DNA from: Flavobacteriaceae bacterium
Lineage (GTDB): Bacteria > Bacteroidota > Bacteroidia > Flavobacteriales > Flavobacteriaceae
Assembly (NCBI GenBank): GCA_023262185.1
Contig: JALRDO010000001.1
Location: forward strand, 1 to 64,000
Direction of reading: 5' to 3'
Length of the DNA stretch: 64,000 nucleotides
Shown here: piece by piece, positions 19,255 through 26,582 of the stretch
Layout: each line of letters begins with the position of its first letter
Position numbering within the stretch: position 1 is the stretch's first letter
Position numbers and translations under genes: made by a program
The notes under the pieces: model-generated
Seen by the model: only the letters and a program-made list of their open reading frames with translations
What the model was told of the DNA's origin: nothing
Databases searched by the model: none

Positions 19255-21297
19255 ATGTCTCGTCTTCTTGCCGATGCGCAGCGCCTGCGTTTCTTTCTTT
19301 TTTCAAGCTTACTTGTAGTTATTGCAGTTGCGCTTATTGTGTGGATTTTTCCGTCGCAACATGCCTTTAATTACGAATACACTCAGGGGCGTCCTTGGCG
19401 TTACGAGACCCTATATGCGCCTTTTGATTTTTCGATAAAAAAAACTGAGGATCAGTTAAAGGCAGAACGGGAGCGGACTGCAAAAGCTAAGGTGTTCTAT
19501 TTTGACCTTGCAGAGAAACTTTCTTCATACAAAGAAGAAATCACTTCTCTTTTGAGAATTCCCTCTAACACGGCATCCAATCGAAATCAAAAGCTTTTAG
19601 CGGATCAAATAATTCAAGTTCACTCATGGATCGATTCAATTCAGCAAGCGATTGTTTTTGGAGAAGAAATCGAATTCATAGAAAATGTTAAGCTGATCAA
19701 AGGCAATGAAGCTGTTGCAATAAGGCCTGAACATCTGGTTTCGATTACCCAGCATAAAGAAAATATTGCCTTATTATCTTCTTCGTTATTTACTGAATCC
19801 CAGCTAGAGCAGGTGAAAGAATTTATTCGTGGTGTATTACAAGTCAATGCCCGTTTAAATCAAACCCTAACGGATGCGGCCTTTAAAACACAATTAGAGC
19901 AAATCTCTTTAACCCGAGGTTTGGTTCCTGAAGGTTCTCTTATCGTTGCTAAAGGAGAGATCATAGAAGATGAAAATTTTCAAGTATTAGAGTCACTCAA
20001 ATACGAGTACCAGTCTTCTTCTATTGAAGCTTCAAACGGTATATTTATTGTGATTGCCTACGCTATCCTCGTTGCTATCGTATTGGTTTTGCTGATGCTT
20101 TATCTTAGAAAATACCGTCAAGACATCTTCGAGAACAGCAATCAATTAGTATTCTTATATACCAATATTGTGCTCATGGTATTCATTACCACGCTACTGG
20201 TTGAGATCGATGAGCGCTTCGTGTTCTTATCTCCCATGAGTATTCTACCCTTAGTGCTTAAGAATTTTTTCGATGCTCGGGTGGCTTTATTTGCGCATAT
20301 CATTACGGTTTTGATTATCGCTATGACCCTTTCAAACGCTTATGAGTTTGTGTTTTTACAAATCGTGGCAGGAGTGGTAGTTATGATTGGCTCAAACGAG
20401 CTACAGAAGCGCACAAACCTATTTGCTGCAGCCTTTCAGATTACTTTAGTCTACTTGATTTCTTACACCGCATTTCACGGCTTGAATCAAGGTGGATTAC
20501 TTACTATCGACTATCAGATATTACTTCTGTTCGTCTTGAACGGGATGATCACTTTATTTGCTCAGCCCTTGATTTATCTCTTTGAAAAGCTTTTCGGTTT
20601 AGTATCGGATGTTTCGCTTCTCGAGCTGTCTGATACCAATTCAAAACTGCTTAAAGAGTTAAGTGAAAAGGCGCCAGGTACATTTAATCATAGTCTTCAG
20701 GTGGCCAATTTATGCGAAGCCTCTGCTAATGCGGTTGGTGCTAACAGTCTTTTGCTTCGGGTAGGGGCGCTTTATCACGATATCGGAAAAATGGCTCAGC
20801 CCGAATTCTTCTCTGAGAATCAGATACTCGGAACTAATCCGCATGAAGATCTTGAACCGGTTGAGAGCGCCGAGATCATTAAAAGACATGTTATAAAAGG
20901 AATTGAGATCGCAAGAAAAAACAACATTCCGGATAGAATCATCGATTTCATCCGTACGCATCACGGAAACAGTCTCATTTATTTCTTCTACAAGAAAGAG
21001 CAAGAATTAAGTGGAGCAGCCGATGAAGAAGATTTTCGTTATCCCGGACCGACTCCTTTTTCAAAAGAAACAGCCATTCTAATGATGTGTGATGCCGTAG
21101 AGGCGGCTAGTAAAAGTCTCAATCAACCTACTTACGAGATGTTGGACGCATTTGTAGAGCGCATCATTGATACTCAGGTAGAAAACGGGCAATTTGATAC
21201 TGCTGCCATTACGCTTCAAGAGATTGAACAGATTAAAAAGGTTCTTAAAAAGAAGCTCACTAACATTTATCACGTTCGGGTAGAATATCCAGAATAA
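19255..21297 (+). CDS. 7TM-HD family cyclic dinucleotide phosphodiesterase (PgpH-like)
   Basis: 680 residues from the ATG at 19255; an open extension back to GTG at 19150 overlaps the divergent NlpC gene and is not family-like. Layout: one N-terminal membrane span (FFLFSSLLVVIAVALIVWIF), an extracytoplasmic 7TMR-HDED domain (about 60-280), seven transmembrane segments (about 285-480), and a cytoplasmic HD domain with FNHSLQVANL and YHDIGKMA near residue 507, then HHGNSLIYFFY. Family members such as PgpH hydrolyse cyclic di-AMP; this substrate is inferred by family. Stands alone before the tRNA cluster. Confidence 0.92.
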   Translation: MSRLLADAQRLRFFLFSSLLVVIAVALIVWIFPSQHAFNYEYTQGRPWRYETLYAPFDFSIKKTEDQLKAERERTAKAKVFYFDLAEKLSSYKEEITSLLRIPSNTASNRNQKLLADQIIQVHSWIDSIQQAIVFGEEIEFIENVKLIKGNEAVAIRPEHLVSITQHKENIALLSSSLFTESQLEQVKEFIRGVLQVNARLNQTLTDAAFKTQLEQISLTRGLVPEGSLIVAKGEIIEDENFQVLESLKYEYQSSSIEASNGIFIVIAYAILVAIVLVLLMLYLRKYRQDIFENSNQLVFLYTNIVLMVFITTLLVEIDERFVFLSPMSILPLVLKNFFDARVALFAHIITVLIIAMTLSNAYEFVFLQIVAGVVVMIGSNELQKRTNLFAAAFQITLVYLISYTAFHGLNQGGLLTIDYQILLLFVLNGMITLFAQPLIYLFEKLFGLVSDVSLLELSDTNSKLLKELSEKAPGTFNHSLQVANLCEASANAVGANSLLLRVGALYHDIGKMAQPEFFSENQILGTNPHEDLEPVESAEIIKRHVIKGIEIARKNNIPDRIIDFIRTHHGNSLIYFFYKKEQELSGAADEEDFRYPGPTPFSKETAILMMCDAVEAASKSLNQPTYEMLDAFVERIIDTQVENGQFDTAAITLQEIEQIKKVLKKKLTNIYHVRVEYPE

Positions 21298-21312
21298 ATT
21301 TGTGTTTAAATG

Positions 21313-21343
21313 TTGTGATACTCGAGGCTAAAAAGTATTTTTG
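21313..21343 (+). promoter_or_regulatory. promoter of the tRNA-Ser/tRNA-Pro unit
   Basis: TTG at 21313-21315 and TATTTTTG at 21336-21343, 20 nt apart, match the Bacteroidota -33/-7 consensus. The tRNA-Ser gene starts 40 nt further on. Confidence 0.7.
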
Positions 21344-21383
21344 CACCCGCCTTTATTCTTAAGAACGATTAAGACTAGGCAAA

Positions 21384-21467
21384 GGAGAGGTGCCGGAGTG
21401 GTAACGGAGCAGATTGCTAATCTGTCAGCGCGTAAGTGCTGCCTGGGTTCGAGTCCCAGTCTCTCCG
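21384..21467 (+). tRNA. tRNA-Ser (anticodon GCT)
   Basis: Acceptor GGAGAGG pairs with TCTCTCC (one G-T pair). Anticodon stem GCAGA/TCTGT encloses loop TTGCTAA, giving anticodon GCT. A long variable arm (cagcgcgtaagtgctg) is present as expected for class II tRNA-Ser, and the T arm contains GGTTCGAGTCC. CCA is not encoded. Confidence 0.97.
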
Positions 21468-21485
21468 CTGAAGACACTTTCTTTT

Positions 21486-21563
21486 CGGGGTGTAGCGTAG
21501 CCCGGTTATCGCGCCTGCTTTGGGAGCAGGAGGTCGCAGGTTCGAATCCTGCCACCCCGACCA
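21486..21563 (+). tRNA. tRNA-Pro (anticodon TGG), CCA encoded
   Basis: Acceptor CGGGGTG pairs with CACCCCG. Anticodon stem CCTGC/GCAGG encloses TTTGGGA, giving anticodon TGG. T loop GGTTCGAATCC. The 3' CCA is present at 21561-21563, unlike the other three tRNA genes in the window. It follows tRNA-Ser by 18 nt and probably shares its transcript. Confidence 0.97.
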
Positions 21564-21564
21564 G

Positions 21565-21687
21565 AAAAAAGCCCACAAACCAATTTAGGTTTGTGGGCTT
21601 TTCATTTGCACCCCGTGCCGAGTTGTACTCTAGCAAAGGGGCTCAAATGAAAAGACCTAGCCCGCAGAGCGGGCTGTGGGCTTTTTT
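21565..21687. repeat. nested inverted-repeat element downstream of tRNA-Pro
   Basis: Three levels of symmetry: an outer 13-bp pair (21565-21577 with 21675-21687), a middle 11-bp pair (CTTTTCATTTG 21598-21608 with CAAATGAAAAG 21644-21654, continued by CCCC/GGGG), and two local hairpins at 21571-21598 and 21659-21675 (AGCCCGC/GCGGGCT). No ORF of interest. Function unknown. Confidence 0.7.
21567..21602 (+). terminator. terminator after tRNA-Pro
   Basis: GCCCACAAACC (21571-21581) and GGTTTGTGGGC (21588-21598) form an 11-bp stem with a 6-nt loop, flanked by A and T runs. Directly follows tRNA-Pro and is also part of the larger nested inverted-repeat structure up to 21687. Confidence 0.9.
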
Positions 21688-21705
21688 CTGATTCGACTCC
21701 ACCTT

Positions 21706-21736
21706 CAGGATGCTTTGCGCAAGCAAAGCAATCCTG
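21706..21736. repeat. imperfect hairpin in tRNA-Pro/tRNA-Arg spacer
   Basis: CAGGATGCTTTGC (21706-21718) pairs with GCAAAGC plus ATCCTG (21723-21736) with one bulged A. No T run follows, so it is not an obvious terminator. Confidence 0.55.
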
Positions 21737-21775
21737 CCCGTCATTTAACGACTGATTTCTGTTATTAAAATCGAC

Positions 21776-21796
21776 TACTCCCCACAGTACTCCCCA
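21776..21796. repeat. two direct repeats TACTCCCCA upstream of tRNA-Arg
   Basis: The 9-mer occurs exactly at 21776-21784 and 21788-21796, 12 nt apart, in a gene-free stretch. Possible recombinase arm sites; see findings. Confidence 0.6.
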
Positions 21797-21818
21797 AATT
21801 GGGATTATTTAAAACTGT

Positions 21819-21848
21819 TTGACTTCGCCCGAATTAAATGTATCTTTG
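21819..21848 (+). promoter_or_regulatory. promoter of tRNA-Arg
   Basis: TTG at 21819-21821 and TATCTTTG at 21841-21848 with a 19-nt spacer, a full match to the Bacteroidota consensus. The tRNA begins 12 nt downstream. Confidence 0.8.
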
Positions 21849-21860
21849 CGCCTCTAAATC

Positions 21861-21934
21861 GGTCGCGTAGCTCAGCTGGATAGAGCATCTGCCTTCTAAG
21901 CAGACGGTCGCAGGTTCGAATCCTGCCGCGATCA
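21861..21934 (+). tRNA. tRNA-Arg (anticodon TCT)
   Basis: Acceptor GGTCGCG pairs with CGCGATC (one G-T pair). D arm AGCTCAGCTGGATAGAGC, anticodon stem TCTGC/GCAGA around CTTCTAA giving TCT, T arm GCAGGTTCGAATCCTGC. CCA is not encoded. Confidence 0.97.
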
Positions 21935-21949
21935 CTTAAGCATCAAGAA

Positions 21950-21976
21950 GGGTTAACCGCGGTTAGCCCTTTTTTT
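21950..21976 (+). terminator. terminator after tRNA-Arg
   Basis: GGGTTAACC and GGTTAGCCC pair over 9 bp (one G-T) with a 2-nt GC centre, followed by seven T. Ends the tRNA-Arg transcript. Confidence 0.88.
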
Positions 21977-22045
21977 ATGCGCTTTTCCTTAGAGTGCATT
22001 CATAGACTTTGACTGCAGCAAGTTACCAGTATTTAGTCTATAGAT

Positions 22046-22095
22046 TGACACAAAATGACTCAAAAAACAGGGTTTTGTGACACATTATTGACACA
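22046..22095. repeat. cluster of four TGACWCA direct repeats downstream of tRNA-Arg
   Basis: TGACACA at 22046, 22078 and 22089 and TGACTCA at 22056; the first two are tandem decamers (TGACACAAAA, TGACTCAAAA). The surrounding 250 nt (21977-22228) have no gene. Resembles an array of arm-type sites for a tyrosine recombinase, but no integrase is nearby. Confidence 0.5.
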
Positions 22096-22177
22096 TAACG
22101 TAAAATGAAGTTCCAGAGGATTTGAAATAAGGCTTAAGACAAAGTATTATCTAAAACTTCTTAACAAAGTAACTCTC

Positions 22178-22207
22178 AACTCATTGTATATTAATATATT
22201 ATGAGTT
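22178..22207. repeat. 30-bp near-perfect palindrome
   Basis: AACTCAT (22178-22184) and ATGAGTT (22201-22207) flank the fully symmetric TATATTAATATA (22187-22198); only two of fifteen base pairs fail. It lies 21 nt past the stop of the minus-strand 79-aa gene. It could be a weak terminator or protein-binding site. Confidence 0.6.
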
Positions 22208-22228
22208 AAATTATAATAAATGATTAGC

Positions 22229-22468
22229 TCAAACACTAAGCGTCTCATTCGGCTGATCTAATAAACCAAGTACAATGGCTAAAAGATCGTACCCGAAATA
22301 CTGAGCAACGAAGTAAGCTAAGGCAGCGAATGCCGCAAGTGCGAGAAGAAATCGCACTAAGATTCTAAGAGGAGTGAGGATAATCTTTAAAATCTTATAA
22401 ATCAAAAATACCGCAACCGCCGAACCGATTACAATGAGTGCTAATTGAAAGTAGTCAAGTGCTTGCAT
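22229..22468 (-). CDS. small two-span membrane protein, unknown function
   Basis: 79 residues starting MQALDYFQLALIVIGSAVAV. Two hydrophobic segments (about 8-28 and 38-58) separated by a short basic loop, then a segment ending DQPNETLSV. I do not recognise a family. It follows the THUMP-like methyltransferase by 19 nt and is the last gene of the tsaD series; downstream lies the palindrome at 22178-22207. Confidence 0.6.
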   Translation of the reverse strand: MQALDYFQLALIVIGSAVAVFLIYKILKIILTPLRILVRFLLALAAFAALAYFVAQYFGYDLLAIVLGLLDQPNETLSV

Positions 22469-22487
22469 AGGCAGTCACGAAGATACA

Positions 22488-23702
22488 TTAATTGTTCACT
22501 TTGGTGGCCCGTATGATGACTCCTGGTTTTGAATCAATAAGAAATAAGAAGTGATCAGGACTTTCTTTGATGTTATACCTTTTACGCACCTCTTCAGGGC
22601 GTTGCTTTTGATTCTTAACCTGGATGCTAAACGCTTCTCGGCTAAAACGTTTTAGGTTCTGTTTCGAATAGGGTAGTACCTCTTCGATTTTAAGTAATCG
22701 CGAAGGAAAAGTCGTCACAGGCTCCCTAGAAAACAGAAGTGAGGGGGTACTGGCAAATCCAATGTGAAGCCCAGGATGATCTTTAATCAGTTTTTCGGTA
22801 TAGCGCGATTTGATAAAAGCGGAAGGTAAGTCAATGATATACCTCGCCCCATCAAGACTCAATAAAGGGAGCGGTTTATTCTGAGTGCTTTCAAATGCGC
22901 TAGTAAATAACTGTTTTTCTTGATCTCTGTATAGAAATGCATGGACCAATGTAACCTCAGTTGAAGCTTTTAAAGGGTCTAGCCATAAGAGTAATTCTTT
23001 GAGTTCATTCTCTAATGAAACAAGATCGATGCGTACAAGGTGAGGAAGATATTTTTGGGAATAACTCAGGTCAATCATCGGAGAAACCTTGATAGCAACT
23101 AATCGCGCTTTTGAGATTAAGGATTCATAAAGCTCAAAGAGGTTAGGAGCGTAGTGCTCGAAACCGATCCTTCTCGTACCAGTTCGATCACGTCTATCCG
23201 GATCTAGGTAAATAAAGTCTACCGCAGGGGTGCGCTCTAAAAACTCTTCTGCTGTAGAAGCCTCAACCTGCACATGAGTACGTTGAAGTAGTTTCAAATT
23301 GTGGTTTAAAAGCGCATTGAGATGAGGGTCGCACTCTACAGACACGAAAGTGTCAAAAAGGTTGCTAAGTGCGGCAGAATCGACCCCAAATCCGGCCGTT
23401 AGATCAATAGCGCTTTGCAGCCTTCCAGAAAGAAGCTGCTGACATACCTCAGCCTTATAGGCAGCTGTAAATTGAGAACTCGACTGTTCAATGGCTCTTT
23501 TCGGAGGGTACACAATTCCTTTACGAACGGTCCAGTTGGGTAACTTTTTCTTTGCTTTAGATAACGCCTGTATCTGCTCAATGAGCTCAGCATTGGGCAC
23601 TCCTTCAAACATCGAAGGCTGAAAGGATAGTGCATCGAGATCAACGGCTGCCCCTTGATGAATATAATCCTGGACATCATCCGCGATAAGTCGAGGATTC
23701 AT
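22488..23702 (-). CDS. THUMP-like domain class I SAM-dependent methyltransferase
   Basis: 404 residues. The centre carries a class I methyltransferase fold: AIDLTAGFGVDSAALS as SAM motif I and FIYLDPDRRD as a motif IV-like segment. The C-terminal half matches the THUMP-like domain seen in a conserved Bacteroidota protein; the substrate (probably RNA) is not established. The last residues, PGVIIRATKVNN, close the fold. Its ATG directly abuts the AI-2E transporter stop codon, with no intervening base. Confidence 0.82.
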   Translation of the reverse strand: MNPRLIADDVQDYIHQGAAVDLDALSFQPSMFEGVPNAELIEQIQALSKAKKKLPNWTVRKGIVYPPKRAIEQSSSQFTAAYKAEVCQQLLSGRLQSAIDLTAGFGVDSAALSNLFDTFVSVECDPHLNALLNHNLKLLQRTHVQVEASTAEEFLERTPAVDFIYLDPDRRDRTGTRRIGFEHYAPNLFELYESLISKARLVAIKVSPMIDLSYSQKYLPHLVRIDLVSLENELKELLLWLDPLKASTEVTLVHAFLYRDQEKQLFTSAFESTQNKPLPLLSLDGARYIIDLPSAFIKSRYTEKLIKDHPGLHIGFASTPSLLFSREPVTTFPSRLLKIEEVLPYSKQNLKRFSREAFSIQVKNQKQRPEEVRKRYNIKESPDHFLFLIDSKPGVIIRATKVNN

Positions 23703-24803
23703 CTAGAGGTTTTTTGTGAGTTTTTCAACCCAATAGTTTTCTCGGTAAAAAACCTTCAAAATGACCTTTATACTCGTGTATAGCGGTACGGCGATGATGA
23801 GTCCTACAACACCAAAGAGCAATCCAGAACACAAAATCACTAGAAAGATTTCTATGGGATGAGACCTTACGCTTTTCGCATAGATAAAGGGTTGAGAGAA
23901 AAAGTTGTCAATGAGTTGTCCTACCACAACACCCCCGAGTACAAAAAGCAACTTTGGCAAGGTGACGGCCATGAAGTCTACATTTAAATCTCCTATTAAA
24001 GTCAGCAGCAGCATTAGCAAGGCGCCAATTAGCGGTCCGATGTATGGGATGATATTAAAAATGGCACATAAAAAAGCAATCGTGAAGGCATGTTGAACCC
24101 CACCAATTGCCAAGGCTATTGCGTACACCGTCAAAAGGATGGTTAGTTGAATGAGTATCCCGACAAAATATCGGCTTAACAGCTTTTCAATGCGATCGAT
24201 AGAGTCAAGTGTCATTTCTTCTTTGTGATCGGGAATTAAGGTAAGCACCCCTTTTCTGAAGAGTTGCTGATCCTTTAAAAAGAAAAAAGTAAGAAAGAGT
24301 ATAGAAAATACGCTTACACTGAAACTCCCAAATGCTGTGCCGATTTGTTCTATCAAACTAGGGATAAAATCAAGATTTAAGGTGCTTAGTAGTTTAGCTT
24401 GAAGTGGTGCCAGATCAAGTTTTTCACTTAAAAATGGCACATGCGAACTGATGGCTTCGGTGAGTTGGCCCACTGCGTCAAATGCACGATTTGACAAGTC
24501 TTCGACATTCAAAAGCGACAACTGTTCGCCCTGGGCAATAACCACGGGTACCAGAAGGCCAATAAGTCCGAAAAACACTAGAAGCTGGGCTGTTAAGGTG
24601 AGGGCGACTGCCAGCGTGTTAGGCACCTTTAAACCTCCTGTCAAAAGCTTGACTAAGGGCTTTCCAATGAGACTTAATACCGCAGCAATAATAACGTAGG
24701 CAATCACCTCGCGTACAAGGTAAATTCCATAAGCTAGGGCCGCTATTCCAACGAGTGTTAAAACACTCTTTACGATGGCTTTCGAAAGGTCTTGAGTGCT
24801 CAT
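23703..24803 (-). CDS. AI-2E family transporter (putative permease)
   Basis: 366 residues from the ATG at 24803 (MSTQDLSKAIVKSVL); the open frame continues 29 codons into rsmE but that part is not conserved. About eight membrane segments, with the family pattern of two N-terminal hairpin spans, a periplasmic helical region (about 110-190), then four to five C-terminal spans including IIPYIGPLIGALLMLLLTL and FFSQPFIYAKSVRSHPIEIFLVI. Family members export small molecules or ions; the ligand is unknown. Confidence 0.88.
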   Translation of the reverse strand: MSTQDLSKAIVKSVLTLVGIAALAYGIYLVREVIAYVIIAAVLSLIGKPLVKLLTGGLKVPNTLAVALTLTAQLLVFFGLIGLLVPVVIAQGEQLSLLNVEDLSNRAFDAVGQLTEAISSHVPFLSEKLDLAPLQAKLLSTLNLDFIPSLIEQIGTAFGSFSVSVFSILFLTFFFLKDQQLFRKGVLTLIPDHKEEMTLDSIDRIEKLLSRYFVGILIQLTILLTVYAIALAIGGVQHAFTIAFLCAIFNIIPYIGPLIGALLMLLLTLIGDLNVDFMAVTLPKLLFVLGGVVVGQLIDNFFSQPFIYAKSVRSHPIEIFLVILCSGLLFGVVGLIIAVPLYTSIKVILKVFYRENYWVEKLTKNL

Positions 24804-24810
24804 AAATTGG

Positions 24811-25527
24811 TTATTCTGAAAGTTGTGCACATAAAATACGATTAATCGCGACGATTGCAGCAGTTTCGGTGCGTAATCGTTGTTCTCCAAGGGAGAAAAA
24901 CTCTGCCTTTTGCTGTTTAGCCAATAAAACCTCGTTTCTGCTAAAATCGCCCTCAGGACCTATCATGATGTGATAATCGTTATAGTTTCTAGCGGTGAAA
25001 AACAAATCCTTCTTTTGAGGTTCTTCGTAACAATGTCCCATCAATACAGTTTCTTCATCATGAGCCATTAAATAGTCTGATACAGACTGTAAGGGATGGA
25101 GTTCTGGGATAAACGCGTTTAAAGATTGCTTAAAGGCACTTTGCAGGGTGCGTTCTGCGCGCTCTTGGTTGAATTTATTTTTCTCGCAGTGATCGCTTAA
25201 CAGGGGTGTGATCGAGGCTACCCCGAGTTCGGTAGCCTTTTCGAGACACCATGCAAATCGGTCGTTGCTTTTCAAAAGGGCTAAGGCTAGATGTAAACGA
25301 AAAGGAGGTAGAGATTCTCTCGAGTGAACTTGAACAGCTAACTCGCATCTTTTACTATTGGCATCTATGATTATAGCCTCAAAGAGGTCTCCAAGGCCAT
25401 TACCCAATTCTATACGATCGCCTTCTTTCTTTCTGAGTACGCGCACAAGGTGTTTGCTTTCAAAAGGGTCAAGGATATATGAGAATTGATCGACCTTTAG
25501 GTCGGGTGCGTAGAAACGTTGACTCAT
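24811..25527 (-). CDS. rsmE: 16S rRNA (uracil(1498)-N(3))-methyltransferase RsmE
   Basis: SPOUT-class methyltransferase modifying U1498 of 16S rRNA. 238 residues. Seen: N-terminal RFYAPDL, HLVRVLRKKEGDRIELGNG, ALLKSNDRFAWCLEKATELGV, and the knot motifs IGPEGDFSRNEVLLA and SLGEQRLRTETAAIVA. Its ATG overlaps the tsaD stop in an ATGA of 4 nt. Confidence 0.95.
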   Translation of the reverse strand: MSQRFYAPDLKVDQFSYILDPFESKHLVRVLRKKEGDRIELGNGLGDLFEAIIIDANSKRCELAVQVHSRESLPPFRLHLALALLKSNDRFAWCLEKATELGVASITPLLSDHCEKNKFNQERAERTLQSAFKQSLNAFIPELHPLQSVSDYLMAHDEETVLMGHCYEEPQKKDLFFTARNYNDYHIMIGPEGDFSRNEVLLAKQQKAEFFSLGEQRLRTETAAIVAINRILCAQLSE

Positions 25528-26555
25528 GACTGTACAGCATAACGCGCCTCCGCCTGAACAGATAAATCTGCAAAGTCAGAGACTAAATATTTGAAGTATC
25601 CTGATATACCAATCATCGCGGCATTATCGGTGCAATAGGAGAGTTCTGGTACAAAAAGTTGAACATTTTTTCTTTGGGCGAGAGCGGTTAACGCCATTCG
25701 AATTCCAGAATTGGCAGCCACACCTCCGCCGATGGCAATTTGACCAATACCTGTTTCGTGTAGCGCTAGTTCTAGTTTTTGAACCAGTATTTCTGTAATG
25801 GTGTACTGAAGAGAGGCCGCCAAATCTGCTTTGTTCATTTCAACAAAATGAGAGTCTTTCTTCATTTCTTGAGTCACCACTCTTATGAATTGAGTTTTAA
25901 GTCCGCTAAAACTGAAATCAAGACCAGAAACGTTCGGTATGCTAAAGGAGAATGCATTTGGGTTTCCAAGAGCAGCAAGCTTGTCAATTTGAGGGCCGCC
26001 TGGGTACTCAAATCCGAGCACCTTTGCCGATTTATCAAAGCATTCTCCGACAGCATCGTCTAAGGTTTGACCTAACAATTCAAATTGATCTGGGGCATTG
26101 ACCCGTACAATCTGAGTATGTCCTCCACTTATTGTCAAAGCTAGAAACGGAAACTTAGGGGTCTCAGGGTGGGCTTCAGCGATGAAATGTGCTAAAATAT
26201 GGCCTTGCATATGATTTACCTCGATTAAAGGAATCGCTAAAGCTTGGGCCAATGATTTCGCAAAGGAGACGCCGACTAACAGGGATCCTAAAAGTCCTGG
26301 CCCTTTTGTAAATGCGATTGCTGAGAGGTCATTTTTCGCGATATTTGCCTCGTTTAGGGCCTCATTCACAACCGCTACAATGTGTTGCTGATGAGCCCGA
26401 GATGCTAACTCTGGTACTACACCTCCATAAAGCGCATGCATTTGTTGGGTGGCAACACAGTTTGAAAGCATTTGAGTGCCTCTTAAAACAGCAGCAGAAG
26501 TATCGTCGCAAGACGATTCAATTGCCAATATTAATGGATGTTCTCCAGTGCTCAT
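25524..26555 (-). CDS. tsaD: tRNA N6-adenosine threonylcarbamoyltransferase TsaD
   Basis: Transfers the threonylcarbamoyl group to A37 of tRNAs reading ANN codons, with TsaB, TsaC and TsaE. 343 residues. Seen: LAIESSCDDTSAAVL, metal-binding histidines in MQGHILAHF, LTISGGHTQIV, FSFSGLKTQFI and IGGGVAANSGIR. The N-terminal ATG is only 27 nt from the divergent tamB start. Confidence 0.96.
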   Translation of the reverse strand: MSTGEHPLILAIESSCDDTSAAVLRGTQMLSNCVATQQMHALYGGVVPELASRAHQQHIVAVVNEALNEANIAKNDLSAIAFTKGPGLLGSLLVGVSFAKSLAQALAIPLIEVNHMQGHILAHFIAEAHPETPKFPFLALTISGGHTQIVRVNAPDQFELLGQTLDDAVGECFDKSAKVLGFEYPGGPQIDKLAALGNPNAFSFSIPNVSGLDFSFSGLKTQFIRVVTQEMKKDSHFVEMNKADLAASLQYTITEILVQKLELALHETGIGQIAIGGGVAANSGIRMALTALAQRKNVQLFVPELSYCTDNAAMIGISGYFKYLVSDFADLSVQAEARYAVQS

Positions 26556-26560
26556 AGATG

Positions 26561-26568
26561 CAAAGATA
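26561..26568 (-). promoter_or_regulatory. promoter -7 box (TATCTTTG) of tsaD
   Basis: Exact TAnnTTTG on the minus strand, ending 5 nt before the tsaD ATG, which would make the mRNA leaderless or nearly so. No clear -33 TTG at normal spacing. Confidence 0.55.
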
Positions 26569-26582
26569 ACGGCTATTAAACA

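Noticed and set aside
21328-21691. Overlapping ORFs of 102 aa (minus) and 116 aa (plus) across the tRNA-Ser/tRNA-Pro genes
   Set aside because: They read through tRNA sequences and give the well-known spurious peptide type (GVAGFEPATSC); no independent support.
24804-24890. 29-codon extension of the AI-2E transporter
   Set aside because: Lies inside the rsmE 3' end and is not family-like.
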